Shown piece by piece: positions 36,917 through 47,838 of a DNA stretch of 64,000 nucleotides. Origin of the DNA: JAFECT01 sp964432415 (lineage in GTDB: Bacteria; Pseudomonadota; Alphaproteobacteria; Caulobacterales; Caulobacteraceae); NCBI GenBank assembly GCA_964432415.1, contig CAYSNW010000003.1:1-64000 (forward strand), given 5' to 3'. The stretch's first letter is position 1, and each line of letters begins with the position of its first letter. The translations under genes and the position numbers were made by a program. The notes beneath the pieces are model-generated. The model saw only the letters and a list, made by a program, of their open reading frames with translations. It was not told the DNA's origin and ran no database searches.

Positions 36917-38586
<1,670 letters not shown>

Positions 38587-38590
<4 letters not shown>

Positions 38591-40116
38591 GCGTCCTGAC
38601 TCTGGGCGCCACGCCCCTTTCGCTACGTCAACTGCGCGGAGTCCTGCGCGCCTCCCCGCCCCTCGATCTCGACCCCAAAGCGCTCGCCGCGCTCGACGCG
38701 GGCGCCAGGGCGGTGGCCGACATCGTGGCCTCGGGCGCTGTGGTCTATGGCGTCAACACCGGCTTCGGCCTGCTGGCCAACACCCAGATCCCGGCGGCCG
38801 ATCTGGAGGCCCTGCAGAAGAACCTGGTCTTGAGTCATGCCTGCGGGGTCGGTCCTCTGCTCGACGACGCCGTCGTGCGCCTGATCATGACCCTGAAGAT
38901 CGGCTCGCTCTCGCGCGGCGCCTCGGGCGTGCGGCGCGAGACGGTGTTGGCCCTGAAACGCCTGCTCGATGCCGGGGTCTTCCCCTGCATCCCGGCCAAG
39001 GGTTCGGTCGGCGCCTCGGGCGACCTGGCGCCGCTCGCCCATATGTCGGCGGTGCTGATCGGCGTTGGCGAGGCTCGGGTGAACGGCGAAACCCTGCCCG
39101 CCGCGGCCGCCCTGGCCCACGCGGGCCTGGAGCCCCTGACGCTCGGTCCCAAGGAAGGCCTCGCGCTGCTGAACGGCACCCAGGTCTCCACCGCGCTGGC
39201 GCTGGCGGGTCTGTTTGCTGCCGAGGACGCTTTCGCCGCCGGCCTGGTCGCCGGCGCCATGTCCACCGATGCGCTGAAGGGCTCCGACACCCCCTTCGAT
39301 CCGCGCATCCACGCCCTGCGCGGTCAGCCCGGCCAGATCGCCGTGGCCTCGACGCTTCGAGCCATGATGGCCGGCAGCGCCATCCGCGACAGCCACCGAG
39401 AACACGACGAGCGGGTGCAGGATCCCTACTCCTTCCGCTGCCAGCCCCAGGTGATGGGGGCCATCCTCGACGTCATGGCGGCCTCGGCCCGCACGCTCGA
39501 GATCGAGGCCAACGGCGTCACCGACAATCCCCTGGTCTTCCCGGACACCGGCGAGGTTCTGTCCGGCGGCAACTTCCACGCCGAGCCGGTGGCCTTCGCC
39601 GCCGACCAGCTGGCGCTCTGTCTGGCCGAGATCGGTAACCTGTCGGAGCGGCGGACCGCCGTGCTGGTCGATCCCAAGATGAGCGGCCTGCCCGCCTTCC
39701 TGGTCAGGGAGTCGGGCCTGAACTCCGGCTTCATGATCGCCCAGGTCACCGCCGCCGCCCTGGCTTCGGAGAACAAGCAGCTCAGCCACCCGGCGGTGGT
39801 CGACACCATCCCGACCAGCGCCAACCAGGAGGACCATGTGTCCATGGCCACCCACGGCGCGCGCCGGCTGCTGGATATGGCCGACAACGCCTCTGCCATC
39901 GTGGCCATCGAACTGCTGGCGGCGGCTCAAGGACTGGACTTCCACCGCCCGTTGAAAAGCTCTCCCGCGCTCGAGGGCGCCTATTCAGCCGTGCGCGGCG
40001 TGGTGAAAGGCTACGAGCAGGACCACTACTTCGCGCCGGACATCGCCGCGGCGACCGATCTCGTGCGAACCGGGCGTTTCCGGAAAGAGGTGGGGTCGCT
40101 GCTGCCGTCGGCCTGA
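38587..40116 (+). CDS. hutH: Histidine ammonia-lyase
   Basis: 509 residues. The self-formed MIO cofactor comes from Ala143-Ser144-Gly145 in GSVGASGDLAPLAHM, the same positions as in the Pseudomonas enzyme. VYGVNTGFG at the N-terminus and QDPYSFRCQPQVMGA, plus SANQEDHVSM, are also exact family motifs. It removes ammonia from histidine to give urocanate, the first Hut step. The ATG at 38587 overlaps the hutU stop. Confidence 0.96.
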
Positions 40117-40131
40117 GGTATAGCCCCGCCC

Positions 40132-41055
40132 ATGCCTGATTCCGCTTCGCCGACCGCCCGTACCATCGACGGCAAGGCCTTCGCCGCGCGCCTGCGCGAG
40201 CGGGTCGGGCGCGGCGTCGGGGCGCTGAAGGCCAGTCACGGCCTGACCCCCGGCATCGCGGTGGTCATCGTGGGCGAGGACCCGGCCAGCCAGATCTATG
40301 TCCGCTCCAAGGGCGAGATGACGCTGGCCGCCGGCATGCGTTCCGACACCCACCGCCTGGCCGACACCACCAGCCAGGCCGAGCTCCTGGCCCTGGTCGA
40401 GAGCCTGAACCGCGATCCGGGCATCCATGGCATCCTGGTGCAGCTGCCCCTGCCCAGACAGATCGACGAACGCGCCGTCCTGGCCGCCATCGACCCGGAC
40501 AAGGACGTCGACGGCTTCCACGTCATCAATGTCGGGCGCCTGAATGCCGGCCTGCCGGCGCTGGTCCCCTGCACGCCCCTCGGCTGTCTGCTGATGCTGA
40601 AGGACACCCTGGGCGACCTGTCGGGCCTCAACGCCGTGGTCGTCGGCCGCTCCAACATCGTCGGCAAGCCGATGGCTGCCTTGCTGTTGGCCGAAAGCTG
40701 CACCGTCACCATCGCCCATTCGAAGACCCGCGACCTGCCCGCCGTCTGCCGTGGCGCGGATATCCTGGTCGCAGCGGTCGGGCGGCCCGAGATGATCCGG
40801 GGCGACTGGATCAGGCCCGGCGCCACGGTGATCGACGTCGGGATCAACCGCGTGCCCTCGCGCGATCCCGCCAAGGCGGCCGAGGGCAAGACCCGGGTGG
40901 TCGGCGACGTCTGTTTCGAAGAGGCGGCTCAAGTCGCGGGCGTCATCACGCCGGTGCCAGGCGGCGTCGGGCCCATGACCATCGCCTGTCTGCTGGCCAA
41001 CACCTACACCGCGGCCTGCCGCGCCGCGGGGATCGACGAGCGGCTGCCCGACTGA
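40132..41055 (+). CDS. folD: Bifunctional methylene-THF dehydrogenase/methenyl-THF cyclohydrolase
   Basis: 307 residues. VGEDPASQIYVRSK (with the catalytic Tyr/Lys), GILVQLPLPRQID and PDKDVDGFHVINVGRL, then the NADP-binding VVVGRSNIVGKPMAALL and TPVPGGVGPMTI, are all FolD signatures. It interconverts methylene-, methenyl- and formyl-tetrahydrofolate. It lies 15 bp after hutH and is likely cotranscribed; a link to one-carbon units released from histidine or N-methyl groups is possible. Confidence 0.95.
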   Translation: MPDSASPTARTIDGKAFAARLRERVGRGVGALKASHGLTPGIAVVIVGEDPASQIYVRSKGEMTLAAGMRSDTHRLADTTSQAELLALVESLNRDPGIHGILVQLPLPRQIDERAVLAAIDPDKDVDGFHVINVGRLNAGLPALVPCTPLGCLLMLKDTLGDLSGLNAVVVGRSNIVGKPMAALLLAESCTVTIAHSKTRDLPAVCRGADILVAAVGRPEMIRGDWIRPGATVIDVGINRVPSRDPAKAAEGKTRVVGDVCFEEAAQVAGVITPVPGGVGPMTIACLLANTYTAACRAAGIDERLPD

Positions 41056-41067
41056 GCAAGCCCAGGT

Positions 41068-42399
41068 TCAGGGATTGACGGCGGCGGTGGCGGCGCCGTC
41101 AGCCTTGTAGACCACGCCGCCCTTCATCACGAAATCAATCTGTTCCAGCACGGTGACGTCCTGAAGTGGGTCGCGGGACACGGCGATGATGTCGGCGAAG
41201 CGTCCCGGCTGGATTGAGCCGATATCTTCGGCGTCACCGATCAGGTCCGCGGCGTTGGACGTGGCGGCGATGATCGCATCCATCGGCGTCATACCCGCCT
41301 TGACCATCAGGGCGAACTCCTTGGCGTTGTCGCCATGCGGCGCGTAGCTCTGATCAGTGCCGAACGCGATCTTGACCCCCGCGCGGTAGGCGTCATGGAG
41401 GTTGCGGGCCATGATGGGGACGGTCTCCTTGGCCTTCTTCGCGGTTGTCGGCGGCATCATTTCGGGGTGGGCGTCCGCCACCTCAACCAGTGTCTTGGCA
41501 ATTAGCAGGGTCGGCACCAGATAGACGCCGCGCTGCTTGAACAGGGCATAGGAGTCCGCGTCGCCGTAGGTCCCGTGCTCAATCGAATCGACGCCCAGCC
41601 GGATTGCGTTGTCGATGGCGGCCTTGCCGTGGGCGTGGGCCGCGACCTTCATATGCAGGTTGTGGGCAGTCTCCACGACGGCGCTGATCTCTTCGTTGGT
41701 CATCGTCTGGACACGCGGATCATCGCCAACGGAGGTGACGCCGCCGCTGGGCATGATCTTGATAAGGTCGACCCCCATGCGCTTAAGGACCCTGACCTGT
41801 TTGCGGGCGGCTTCCGGGCTGTCGATGTTGTGGTCGGCCCATCGCGGGTGGGTGAGTTCGGGGTCGAAGCCGTTGAAGGCGTCGTTGTGCCCTCCGGTCG
41901 GGCCCAGGGCATCCCCCGAAACCCACATCCTGGGACCGACGATCCGCCCCGAGTTAATCGCGTTGCGAAGCGCTACGACGGCGGTGGTGTCACCGTTCAC
42001 GTCGCGAACGCTGGTGAAGCCCGCAAGCAAGGTGCGCCGCGATGCGCCAACCGCCCGCAGAACGTCATCGTAGGCCGTGGATGTCACCCACTCCTCAATC
42101 TGGTTTCGGCCGTCGAAATAGACGGTGATGTGGACGTGGCAATCGATCAGCCCCGGCAACACCGTGGAATGGGACAAGTCGATCACTCTTGCGCCGGAGC
42201 GCGTTACAAAGCCCGGCTCCACAGCCTGGATTCGCTGGCCCTCGATGATGATCGAGACGTGCGAACGCGGCATGGGAGAAATCCCGTCGATCAGGCGGCC
42301 CGCGTGGATCACCGTGAGCTCGGCCGATCGCGCGCGTCCGGGCTCACCCAGGCCGAAGATCAGCAGGCACACGGCTATCAACCAAACAGATCGTTGCAA
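41068..42399 (-). CDS. Exported amidohydrolase family protein
   Basis: 443 residues from a TTG at 42399, which has GAGGAG six bases upstream and gives a clean signal peptide (RSVWLIAVCLLIFGLGEP then ARSAELTV). Metal motifs: GLIDCHVHIT, the lysine-carboxylate area around VDLIKIMPSGG, KVAAHAHG, SIEHGTYG and FGTDQSY. It resembles the exported amidohydrolases of the Xaa-Pro dipeptidase/imidazolonepropionase-like group, and the other one at 1817 in this window. Substrate unknown. Convergent with folD, 12 bp apart. Confidence 0.78.
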   Translation of the reverse strand: MQRSVWLIAVCLLIFGLGEPGRARSAELTVIHAGRLIDGISPMPRSHVSIIIEGQRIQAVEPGFVTRSGARVIDLSHSTVLPGLIDCHVHITVYFDGRNQIEEWVTSTAYDDVLRAVGASRRTLLAGFTSVRDVNGDTTAVVALRNAINSGRIVGPRMWVSGDALGPTGGHNDAFNGFDPELTHPRWADHNIDSPEAARKQVRVLKRMGVDLIKIMPSGGVTSVGDDPRVQTMTNEEISAVVETAHNLHMKVAAHAHGKAAIDNAIRLGVDSIEHGTYGDADSYALFKQRGVYLVPTLLIAKTLVEVADAHPEMMPPTTAKKAKETVPIMARNLHDAYRAGVKIAFGTDQSYAPHGDNAKEFALMVKAGMTPMDAIIAATSNAADLIGDAEDIGSIQPGRFADIIAVSRDPLQDVTVLEQIDFVMKGGVVYKADGAATAAVNP

Positions 42400-42580
42400 C
42401 TGGAGCTCCTCAGCCAGGGGGCAGGCGAACAAATGACCATCGGAGTCCGGGAGGAAGGATAGAATATTCTTGCGACGCCGCGAGCCGACGCGCGGCCCCA
42501 TGCACCGCGGTGAACCGGCATGTCTGATTGCTCCGGAGCCGGGGCTACGCGCCAGCGAACCGGGCCGATCCGGATTCAAG

Positions 42581-42610
42581 GAAAAAGCCCCGCGCCTTGC
42601 GGCGCGGGGC
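42581..42610 (-). terminator. Rho-independent terminator of the Cys-rich peptide operon
   Basis: A perfect 10-bp GC stem (42587-42596 with 42601-42610; GCCCCGCGCC and its complement) with a four-base loop is followed on the leftward strand by TTTTT. It stands 26 bp past the stop of the 42-residue peptide gene, fixing the end of the two-gene leftward transcript. Confidence 0.85.
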
Positions 42611-42635
42611 TTCCCTCAGGCTAGTCGCTCAGGCT

Positions 42636-42764
42636 TCAGCAGCAGCCGCAGAGCGCGCAGACGCACGCGTCGCAGGCGGCCTTGACCTGGTCCGGGGCGG
42701 CGGCGAAGGCCGCGGTCGCGGACGCCAGCAGCACGAGGGCCGCCAGGGCGAAGGTCTTCTTCAT
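42636..42764 (-). CDS. Tiny secreted Cys-rich peptide (42 aa)
   Basis: A 42-codon frame with a clear signal peptide (MKKTFALAALVLLASATAAFA) and a mature end of only about 20 residues, APDQVKAACDACVCALCGCC, holding six cysteines as C-x2-C-x-C-x2-C-x-CC. Such a cysteine density predicts binding of a soft metal (copper, zinc) or several disulfides. It is expressed behind a His/Cys-rich exported protein, 38 bp apart, and ends at a strong terminator. A TonB-dependent receptor lies divergently 0.5 kb away. No family recognised. Confidence 0.7.
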   Translation of the reverse strand: MKKTFALAALVLLASATAAFAAAPDQVKAACDACVCALCGCC

Positions 42765-42802
42765 CTGTAGTCTCCGTTGTTCGATTGAAGATTGAAAAGG
42801 CT

Positions 42803-43153
42803 TCAGGCGGAGACGGTCCGAGGCGGCGGAGGGTCGGGAACGGATCCGACGCTTCGCGCGAAACTGGGAAGGACGCCGAAACGGACCTGCGCGGCCTGGC
42901 GCATCCGCACAGGGACGCGTGCCGGCTCGATCAGGATCGGCGAACAGACGACGGGGCAGTCCGCCGCGCAGGGCGCGGGCGCGTGACGGGCCGGAACGGG
43001 GTGCAGCGGAGGGGCAGCCATACAGCCGTCGGCGGCCTGTGCAGGGGTCACCGTCGCGGCTGGGACGCCGGCGGTCGCGGCCACCGGCGCGCCCAGCACC
43101 ACCAGGGCCAGCCAGACCATCATCGCGCGGATCATGCGATCGCCAGCAACCAT
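42803..43153 (-). CDS. Exported His/Cys-containing small protein
   Basis: 116 residues from the ATG at 43153 (AGGA in front; ATGs at 43135 and 43120 are alternatives). A signal peptide with MIRAMMVWLALVVLGAPVAATA is followed by a segment DGCMAAPPLHPVPARHAPAP then CAADCPVVC, with four cysteines and several histidines. The C-terminus is basic then proline-rich (PDPPPPRTVSA). The Cys/His mix and the neighbour suggest metal binding, perhaps copper; this is inference. First gene of the leftward pair with the Cys-rich peptide. Confidence 0.55.
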   Translation of the reverse strand: MVAGDRMIRAMMVWLALVVLGAPVAATAGVPAATVTPAQAADGCMAAPPLHPVPARHAPAPCAADCPVVCSPILIEPARVPVRMRQAAQVRFGVLPSFARSVGSVPDPPPPRTVSA

Positions 43154-43317
43154 GCCGCGATCCTGCGCCCGGGGCCGTTCGTACGCAACCACGCATCGAC
43201 AAACCGGTTCGGGAACCAGAAACCTGTGCGGGCGTTATGGCCACGCTTGCCTGCGACGTTCTGACGCTGCTAGGCAAGGCCGTCTCTGAGCGCCGCATGG
43301 CCGCCCCGGGGGATTGT

Positions 43318-45258
43318 ATGGGGATTGCAAGGGGTTCGTTCGCGAGCCTGCTCGCCGTTGCGGCGCTGGCGTTGACCACGCTCGCGGCAGGGCCCGTCGT
43401 GGCCGCAGCGGACGCTGCCAGCGCAGCCAGCCCCAGTCGAGTCGAGGACCTTCGCGACCTCTCGCTCGATCAGCTGGGCGCGGTGCAGGTGACCTCGGTC
43501 TCCAAGTCTCCGGAGGCGTTGTCCGACGCGCCCGCCGCCATCTACGTCATCAGCCACGAGGACATCCTGCGCTCCGGCGCGACGACCGTTCCCGAAATCC
43601 TGCGCCTGGCTCCCAACCTTCAGGTCGCGCGCACCAGCGCCAGCCACTACGTCATCACCGCGCGCGGCTTCAGCGGCAACTCGAACGCCCAGAACTTCTC
43701 CGACAAACTGCTGGTCCTGGTCGATGGGCGCAGCGTCTACTCGCCACTGTTCTCGGGCGTGTACTGGGACATGCAGGACATTCCGCCCGACAATATCGAC
43801 CGCATCGAGGTGATCAGCGGGCCCGGCGCGACGCTCTGGGGCGCCAATGCGGTCAACGGCGTCATCAACATCATCACCCGGCGGGCCGACCAGACCCAGG
43901 GGCTGCTGCTGGTCGTGAATGGCGGCGACCGCGGCCGCAGCGTCACCGCCCAGTTCGGCGGTCAGGTCCGCGACGGCCTGAGCTGGCGCGCCTATGTGCG
44001 CGACCTGGCGGAGGACGACTCCTCGCCCGCCTCCCATGACGGCTGGAGCAAGCCCCAGGCGGGCTTCCGCGTGGACTGGGCGCCGGGCGGACCCGACGCG
44101 GTCACCGTGCAGGGCGACGCCTACCGCGGCGCCGACGGTCAGGCGGGAGCCCCGGACGAGATCATCAAGGGCGCCAATCTGCTGGCCCGCTGGACCCACA
44201 AGACCCCCGACGGCGCCCAGCTGCAAGTCCAGACCTACTATGACCACGCCGGGCGCGAGACCGGCGGCGGCGGCGGCCGCTTCGCGATCGACACCTGGGA
44301 CCTGGACGTCCAGCACGCCTTCTCCTTGGGAACACGCCACGACGTGGTCATGGGCGGGGGCGTGCGCACCAGCCGCTACCGCATCGACGGCAGCGCCTCC
44401 CTGCAGTTTTCGCCGGACAGCCGCACCCTGAATCTGGTCAATCTGTTCGCCCAGGACACCATTGCGCTCACGCCGGCGACCCATCTGACGCTGGGACTGA
44501 AGCTGGAGGACGATCCCTATTCGGGCGTCTCAGCCCTGCCCAGCGCGCGCCTGTCCTGGAAGGCCAGCCCGAGCGTGCAGCTGTGGACTGCCGCCTCGCG
44601 CGCCATCCGCTCGCCCACGCCCTTTGATCGGGACGTGAGGGAATTCCTGGGCAGCACGCTGTTCCTGAAGGGCGGTCCGGATTTCCGGCCGGAAAAGCTG
44701 ACGGCTTACGAGGCCGGGGCTCGGCTCCAGCCCTCTGAACGGTTCTCCCTGTCGGTCGCGGCCTTCTACAACGTCTACGACGACCTCAAGAGCATCGAAC
44801 CCACCCCGGTCGCCTTCCTCCCGCTGCTGTGGGGCAACGGCATGAAGGGCGAGACCTCGGGCGTGGAAGTCTGGGGCGACTGGCGCGCGGCCTCCTGGTG
44901 GCGGCTGGGCGCATCGGCCAGCACCCTCAGCGAGCACATCAGCTTCCGTCCGGGCTCTGCGGGCCTGCTGGGAACCTCCCAGCAAGGGGACGATCCCAGG
45001 TACCGCGCGACCCTGAGGTCGTCGATGAACCTCGGGCCGAAGGTGACCTTCGATGCGGACCTGCGCCGCGTCGGCGCCCTGCCCGACCCTATGGTCCCGG
45101 CCTATACCGAGATGAACGCCCGTCTGACCTGGACGGTGACCGACCATCTGCAGCTCTCGATCGCCGGCGCCAATCTGTTGCACGAGCGGCATATGGAGTT
45201 CCCCAGCTCCGAGGCCGTGCCCCGCCGGGTCTTCGCCGAGTTGCGCTGGCGCTTCTGA
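43318..45258 (+). CDS. TonB-dependent outer-membrane receptor
   Basis: 646 residues. Signal peptide, then the plug domain (SVSKSPEALSDAPAAIYVISHEDI, GFSGNSNAQNFSDKLLVLVDGRS, EVISGPGATLWGANAVNGVIN), followed by a beta-barrel ending in the typical aromatic C-terminus VFAELRWRF. It takes up a ligand, often a metal chelate, using TonB energy. The ligand is unknown. Chosen start ATG at 43318 with GGGGGA four bases upstream. It is divergent from the small metal-binding-type proteins and 32 bp before the phosphatase gene. Confidence 0.85.
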   Translation: MGIARGSFASLLAVAALALTTLAAGPVVAAADAASAASPSRVEDLRDLSLDQLGAVQVTSVSKSPEALSDAPAAIYVISHEDILRSGATTVPEILRLAPNLQVARTSASHYVITARGFSGNSNAQNFSDKLLVLVDGRSVYSPLFSGVYWDMQDIPPDNIDRIEVISGPGATLWGANAVNGVINIITRRADQTQGLLLVVNGGDRGRSVTAQFGGQVRDGLSWRAYVRDLAEDDSSPASHDGWSKPQAGFRVDWAPGGPDAVTVQGDAYRGADGQAGAPDEIIKGANLLARWTHKTPDGAQLQVQTYYDHAGRETGGGGGRFAIDTWDLDVQHAFSLGTRHDVVMGGGVRTSRYRIDGSASLQFSPDSRTLNLVNLFAQDTIALTPATHLTLGLKLEDDPYSGVSALPSARLSWKASPSVQLWTAASRAIRSPTPFDRDVREFLGSTLFLKGGPDFRPEKLTAYEAGARLQPSERFSLSVAAFYNVYDDLKSIEPTPVAFLPLLWGNGMKGETSGVEVWGDWRAASWWRLGASASTLSEHISFRPGSAGLLGTSQQGDDPRYRATLRSSMNLGPKVTFDADLRRVGALPDPMVPAYTEMNARLTWTVTDHLQLSIAGANLLHERHMEFPSSEAVPRRVFAELRWRF

Positions 45259-45290
45259 GCGGCCTAGGGTCGGGCGAACAAGGACGCGTC

Positions 45291-46046
45291 ATGACTATTC
45301 GCCCCTCCGCCGCCGCCATCGCCCTGCTTCTCCTCTGCGCGACCCCGGCCGGCGCGCAGCAGCATGAGCGCACGCCCACGCCGGTCGGGGAGCGGGCGAA
45401 CGGCTATCTGACGGGCGAGGAGTTCTCCATCGGCCAATGGCTGGCCCAACCGCCGCCCCTCGGTTCGCTGGAGGACGACCTCGACGTTGCGGCGGTCAAG
45501 ACGCTGCAGGCCCGGGTCACGCCCGAGCGCTGGGATCAGGCGGTTCGCGACGACCGCTGGATCTACCCCGAGTTCGAGGCGGCCTTCGGCGGGCCCATCG
45601 ACCGGGAGCATTCCCCGGCCCTGGTCCACCTGCTGAACGAGTCGCTGCGCGACGCCGCGCGGGTGTCCAGCAGCGGCAAGAAGCTGTTCCTGAGGCCCCG
45701 GCCCTACCAGCGCTTTCAGGTCGCGCGCCTCTGCGGCGAGGCGACGGCCCCGGCGCCCGATCCGGACCCCAAGGTCCGCTCCTCCTATCCCTCCGGCCAC
45801 ACGACGGTGGGCTGGACCACCGCCCTGATCCTGGCGGAGGTGGCGCCCGACCGCGCCGAGGCGATCATGGCCCGAGGGCGCGAGTATGCGCTGAGCCGGG
45901 TGATCTGCGCCTGGCACTACCCGTCGGACACCGCGGCGGGTCGCCAGGTCGCTTCCGCCGTCGTCTCGCGGCTGCAGACCGTTCCGGCTTTCCAGGCGGA
46001 TCTGGCGGCCGCCCGGGCGGAACACGCGAAGCAGGCGAAGCCCTAG
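45291..46046 (+). CDS. Secreted class A (PAP2-type) acid phosphatase
   Basis: 251 residues with a signal peptide ending at GAQQ. The three phosphatase motifs are present: KLFLRPRP (K-x6-RP), SYPSGHTT and SRVICAWHYPSD (SR-x5-H-x3-D). Such periplasmic enzymes release phosphate from organic phosphate esters. It follows the TonB receptor by 32 bp and is probably cotranscribed. Confidence 0.85.
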   Translation: MTIRPSAAAIALLLLCATPAGAQQHERTPTPVGERANGYLTGEEFSIGQWLAQPPPLGSLEDDLDVAAVKTLQARVTPERWDQAVRDDRWIYPEFEAAFGGPIDREHSPALVHLLNESLRDAARVSSSGKKLFLRPRPYQRFQVARLCGEATAPAPDPDPKVRSSYPSGHTTVGWTTALILAEVAPDRAEAIMARGREYALSRVICAWHYPSDTAAGRQVASAVVSRLQTVPAFQADLAAARAEHAKQAKP

Positions 46047-46050
46047 ACCC

Positions 46051-47082
46051 CTAGTGAAGTTCCTCCGCCCCCTGCACCGGCGGGTATGAACTGTCGCTGT
46101 TGACGATCGCGCCGTTGGGCAGGCGCCAGTGGTGTTCGCGCAGGTTGTCGACCTGGACGGGCCCGCGGGTCGGATCCTGCACGGTCACCACCCCACGCCG
46201 CGCCTCGGTGTCCTTCTGCATGGCCCGATCGAAGGAGGCGTTCTTGTTCTCCCAGGTCGACATGATCATGTCCGACACCGCGTTGTTGGTGTCGCGGGTG
46301 ATCTCGCTGGCCTTCATGGTCGTGCCCTGCTGGCGCTGCACCCAGTTGGGATCGAGCTGGAAGGACTGGATGACGTGGGCCATCAGCGCCCGGGCCTGGG
46401 GCGCCTGGTCGGCGGTGGCGACATAGCCCACGACGCCGGGGACGAACCACATGGCGAAGCCGTTGGTCTCGGCCAGAAGGGTGTAGCTGAACACGTAGCC
46501 CTGGGCGAGGCCGCCGTTGGCCATCATGCAGGTGAACTGGGCGTCGCCGGCCTGGGTCGAGGTGCGCACTCCGCCCTGGGAATAGGCCATGTCGATGCGC
46601 TGGGCGAGCTGGGGCAAGGGCTGCGAACCCTGCACCGCCACCTGGCCGCAGTCCTTCGACACCCGGTGCGCGCCCCAACTGGCCGAGAACTGCTGGCCGG
46701 GCATGTAGCGCTGGAAGGTCTGAGTCTGGGCGCCCTGGCCCAGGGTCATGCCCTCGTGGATGCCGTACATCTCCATCTGGGGGTTCGGCACCGTGAAGGG
46801 CGGGATTTCGGGGTCGCCGTAGAAGATCTCGATCCGGCCGTCGGGCGATCGCATGGTCACCCCGGTGCGCACGTCCACCGCCGAGAACCGCGCCAGGCCT
46901 CCGCTGACCTGCCAGCCGGCCGGCACGTCCATGGTGAAGGCGTGTTCGGCGGGGTCGGCGTAGGTCGTCCATTGCTGACTGGCGACGAACGCAGCCGGCG
47001 TGCCGGGCGCGCCGCCGTGCTTGCCGCATCCCGCGACAGCCAGCACGGCCAGGCATACGGCTCCAAAGCGAAAAGCGAACAT
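46051..47082 (-). CDS. Hypothetical lipoprotein
   Basis: 343 residues. The signal peptide ends in a lipobox (LAVLAVAGC), so it should be lipid-anchored. The rest is soluble: PAEHAFTMDVPAGWQVSGG at the start looks like the PsbP/DcrB-like fold often seen in such proteins, and the C-terminal part ends EHHWRLPNGAIV. The ATG at 47082 follows GGGGG by six bases. Convergent with the phosphatase, 4 bp apart. Function unknown. Confidence 0.65.
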   Translation of the reverse strand: MFAFRFGAVCLAVLAVAGCGKHGGAPGTPAAFVASQQWTTYADPAEHAFTMDVPAGWQVSGGLARFSAVDVRTGVTMRSPDGRIEIFYGDPEIPPFTVPNPQMEMYGIHEGMTLGQGAQTQTFQRYMPGQQFSASWGAHRVSKDCGQVAVQGSQPLPQLAQRIDMAYSQGGVRTSTQAGDAQFTCMMANGGLAQGYVFSYTLLAETNGFAMWFVPGVVGYVATADQAPQARALMAHVIQSFQLDPNWVQRQQGTTMKASEITRDTNNAVSDMIMSTWENKNASFDRAMQKDTEARRGVVTVQDPTRGPVQVDNLREHHWRLPNGAIVNSDSSYPPVQGAEELH

Positions 47083-47133
47083 CGACGCCCCCATCTCTGC
47101 TGCAACGGACGCTAACATGAGCCCGGGCCGAGG

Positions 47134-47838
47134 TCATTCCTCCCCGGCGATGGCCCCCAGACCGGCCAGATCGATCAGCACGATCACCCCGCGATCGATG
47201 TCGATCAGCCCGCCGTCGCGCCACTCCTGCAGCAGGCGATTGATGGATTCGCGGCTGACGCCCATGTGGCTGGCCAGCTCCCGCTGGGGCAGGGAGACGG
47301 TCAGCCGCCGCCCCTTCGACGACTTCACCCCGAAGTGCTGGTCCAGGAACAGCAGCCGCTTGGCCATGCGCGCCGGCAGGCTGAGGAACACCGAGTCCTC
47401 GAAGCGGTTGGACACCCAACGCACCCGCTGGGACAGGGCCACCAGCATGGAGAGCATCAGCTCGGGCGTGCTCTGCAGGAAGGGCACCAGTTCCGCGCGG
47501 TCCAGGCACAGCAGGCGCACGGGCTCGCAGGCGATGGCGTCGGCGGTGCGCGCGCCCCCGTCCACCAGCGCGATCTCGCCGAACATCTCATTGGGTCCGA
47601 GCAGGTTGAGCGCCACCTCGCGCCCCTCCGCCGAGGTCGAGGCGATCTTGACCCGGCCGCGCTCGATCACGAACAGGCTGCGGCCCGGGTCGCCCTTGCG
47701 GAAGATCACCTCCTCGGGGCGGAACGACAGCGGTTTGGCCATCGCGGCCAGCCTCTCAAGGGCGGCCGCGTCCAGACCGCTGAACAGAGCCGTGCGGGCC
47801 AGGATTTCGGGCCGGGGGGCGGTCGCGGCGTCGGTCAT
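47134..47838 (-). CDS. CRP-family cyclic-nucleotide-responsive regulator
   Basis: 234 residues. The cyclic-nucleotide pocket has FGEIALVDGGARTADAIA with Arg97-Thr98, the phosphate-contacting pair. The helix-turn-helix is QRELASHMGVSRESINRLL, and SRESINR (195-201) keeps the Arg, Glu and Arg that E. coli CRP uses to read TGTGA. Its start overlaps the stop of the second cyclase gene (ATGA), so cyclases and receptor are made together. Sites of type TGTGA-N6-TCACA lie before four neighbouring genes (50469, 51036, 51588, 53476). Confidence 0.88.
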   Translation of the reverse strand: MTDAATAPRPEILARTALFSGLDAAALERLAAMAKPLSFRPEEVIFRKGDPGRSLFVIERGRVKIASTSAEGREVALNLLGPNEMFGEIALVDGGARTADAIACEPVRLLCLDRAELVPFLQSTPELMLSMLVALSQRVRWVSNRFEDSVFLSLPARMAKRLLFLDQHFGVKSSKGRRLTVSLPQRELASHMGVSRESINRLLQEWRDGGLIDIDRGVIVLIDLAGLGAIAGEE

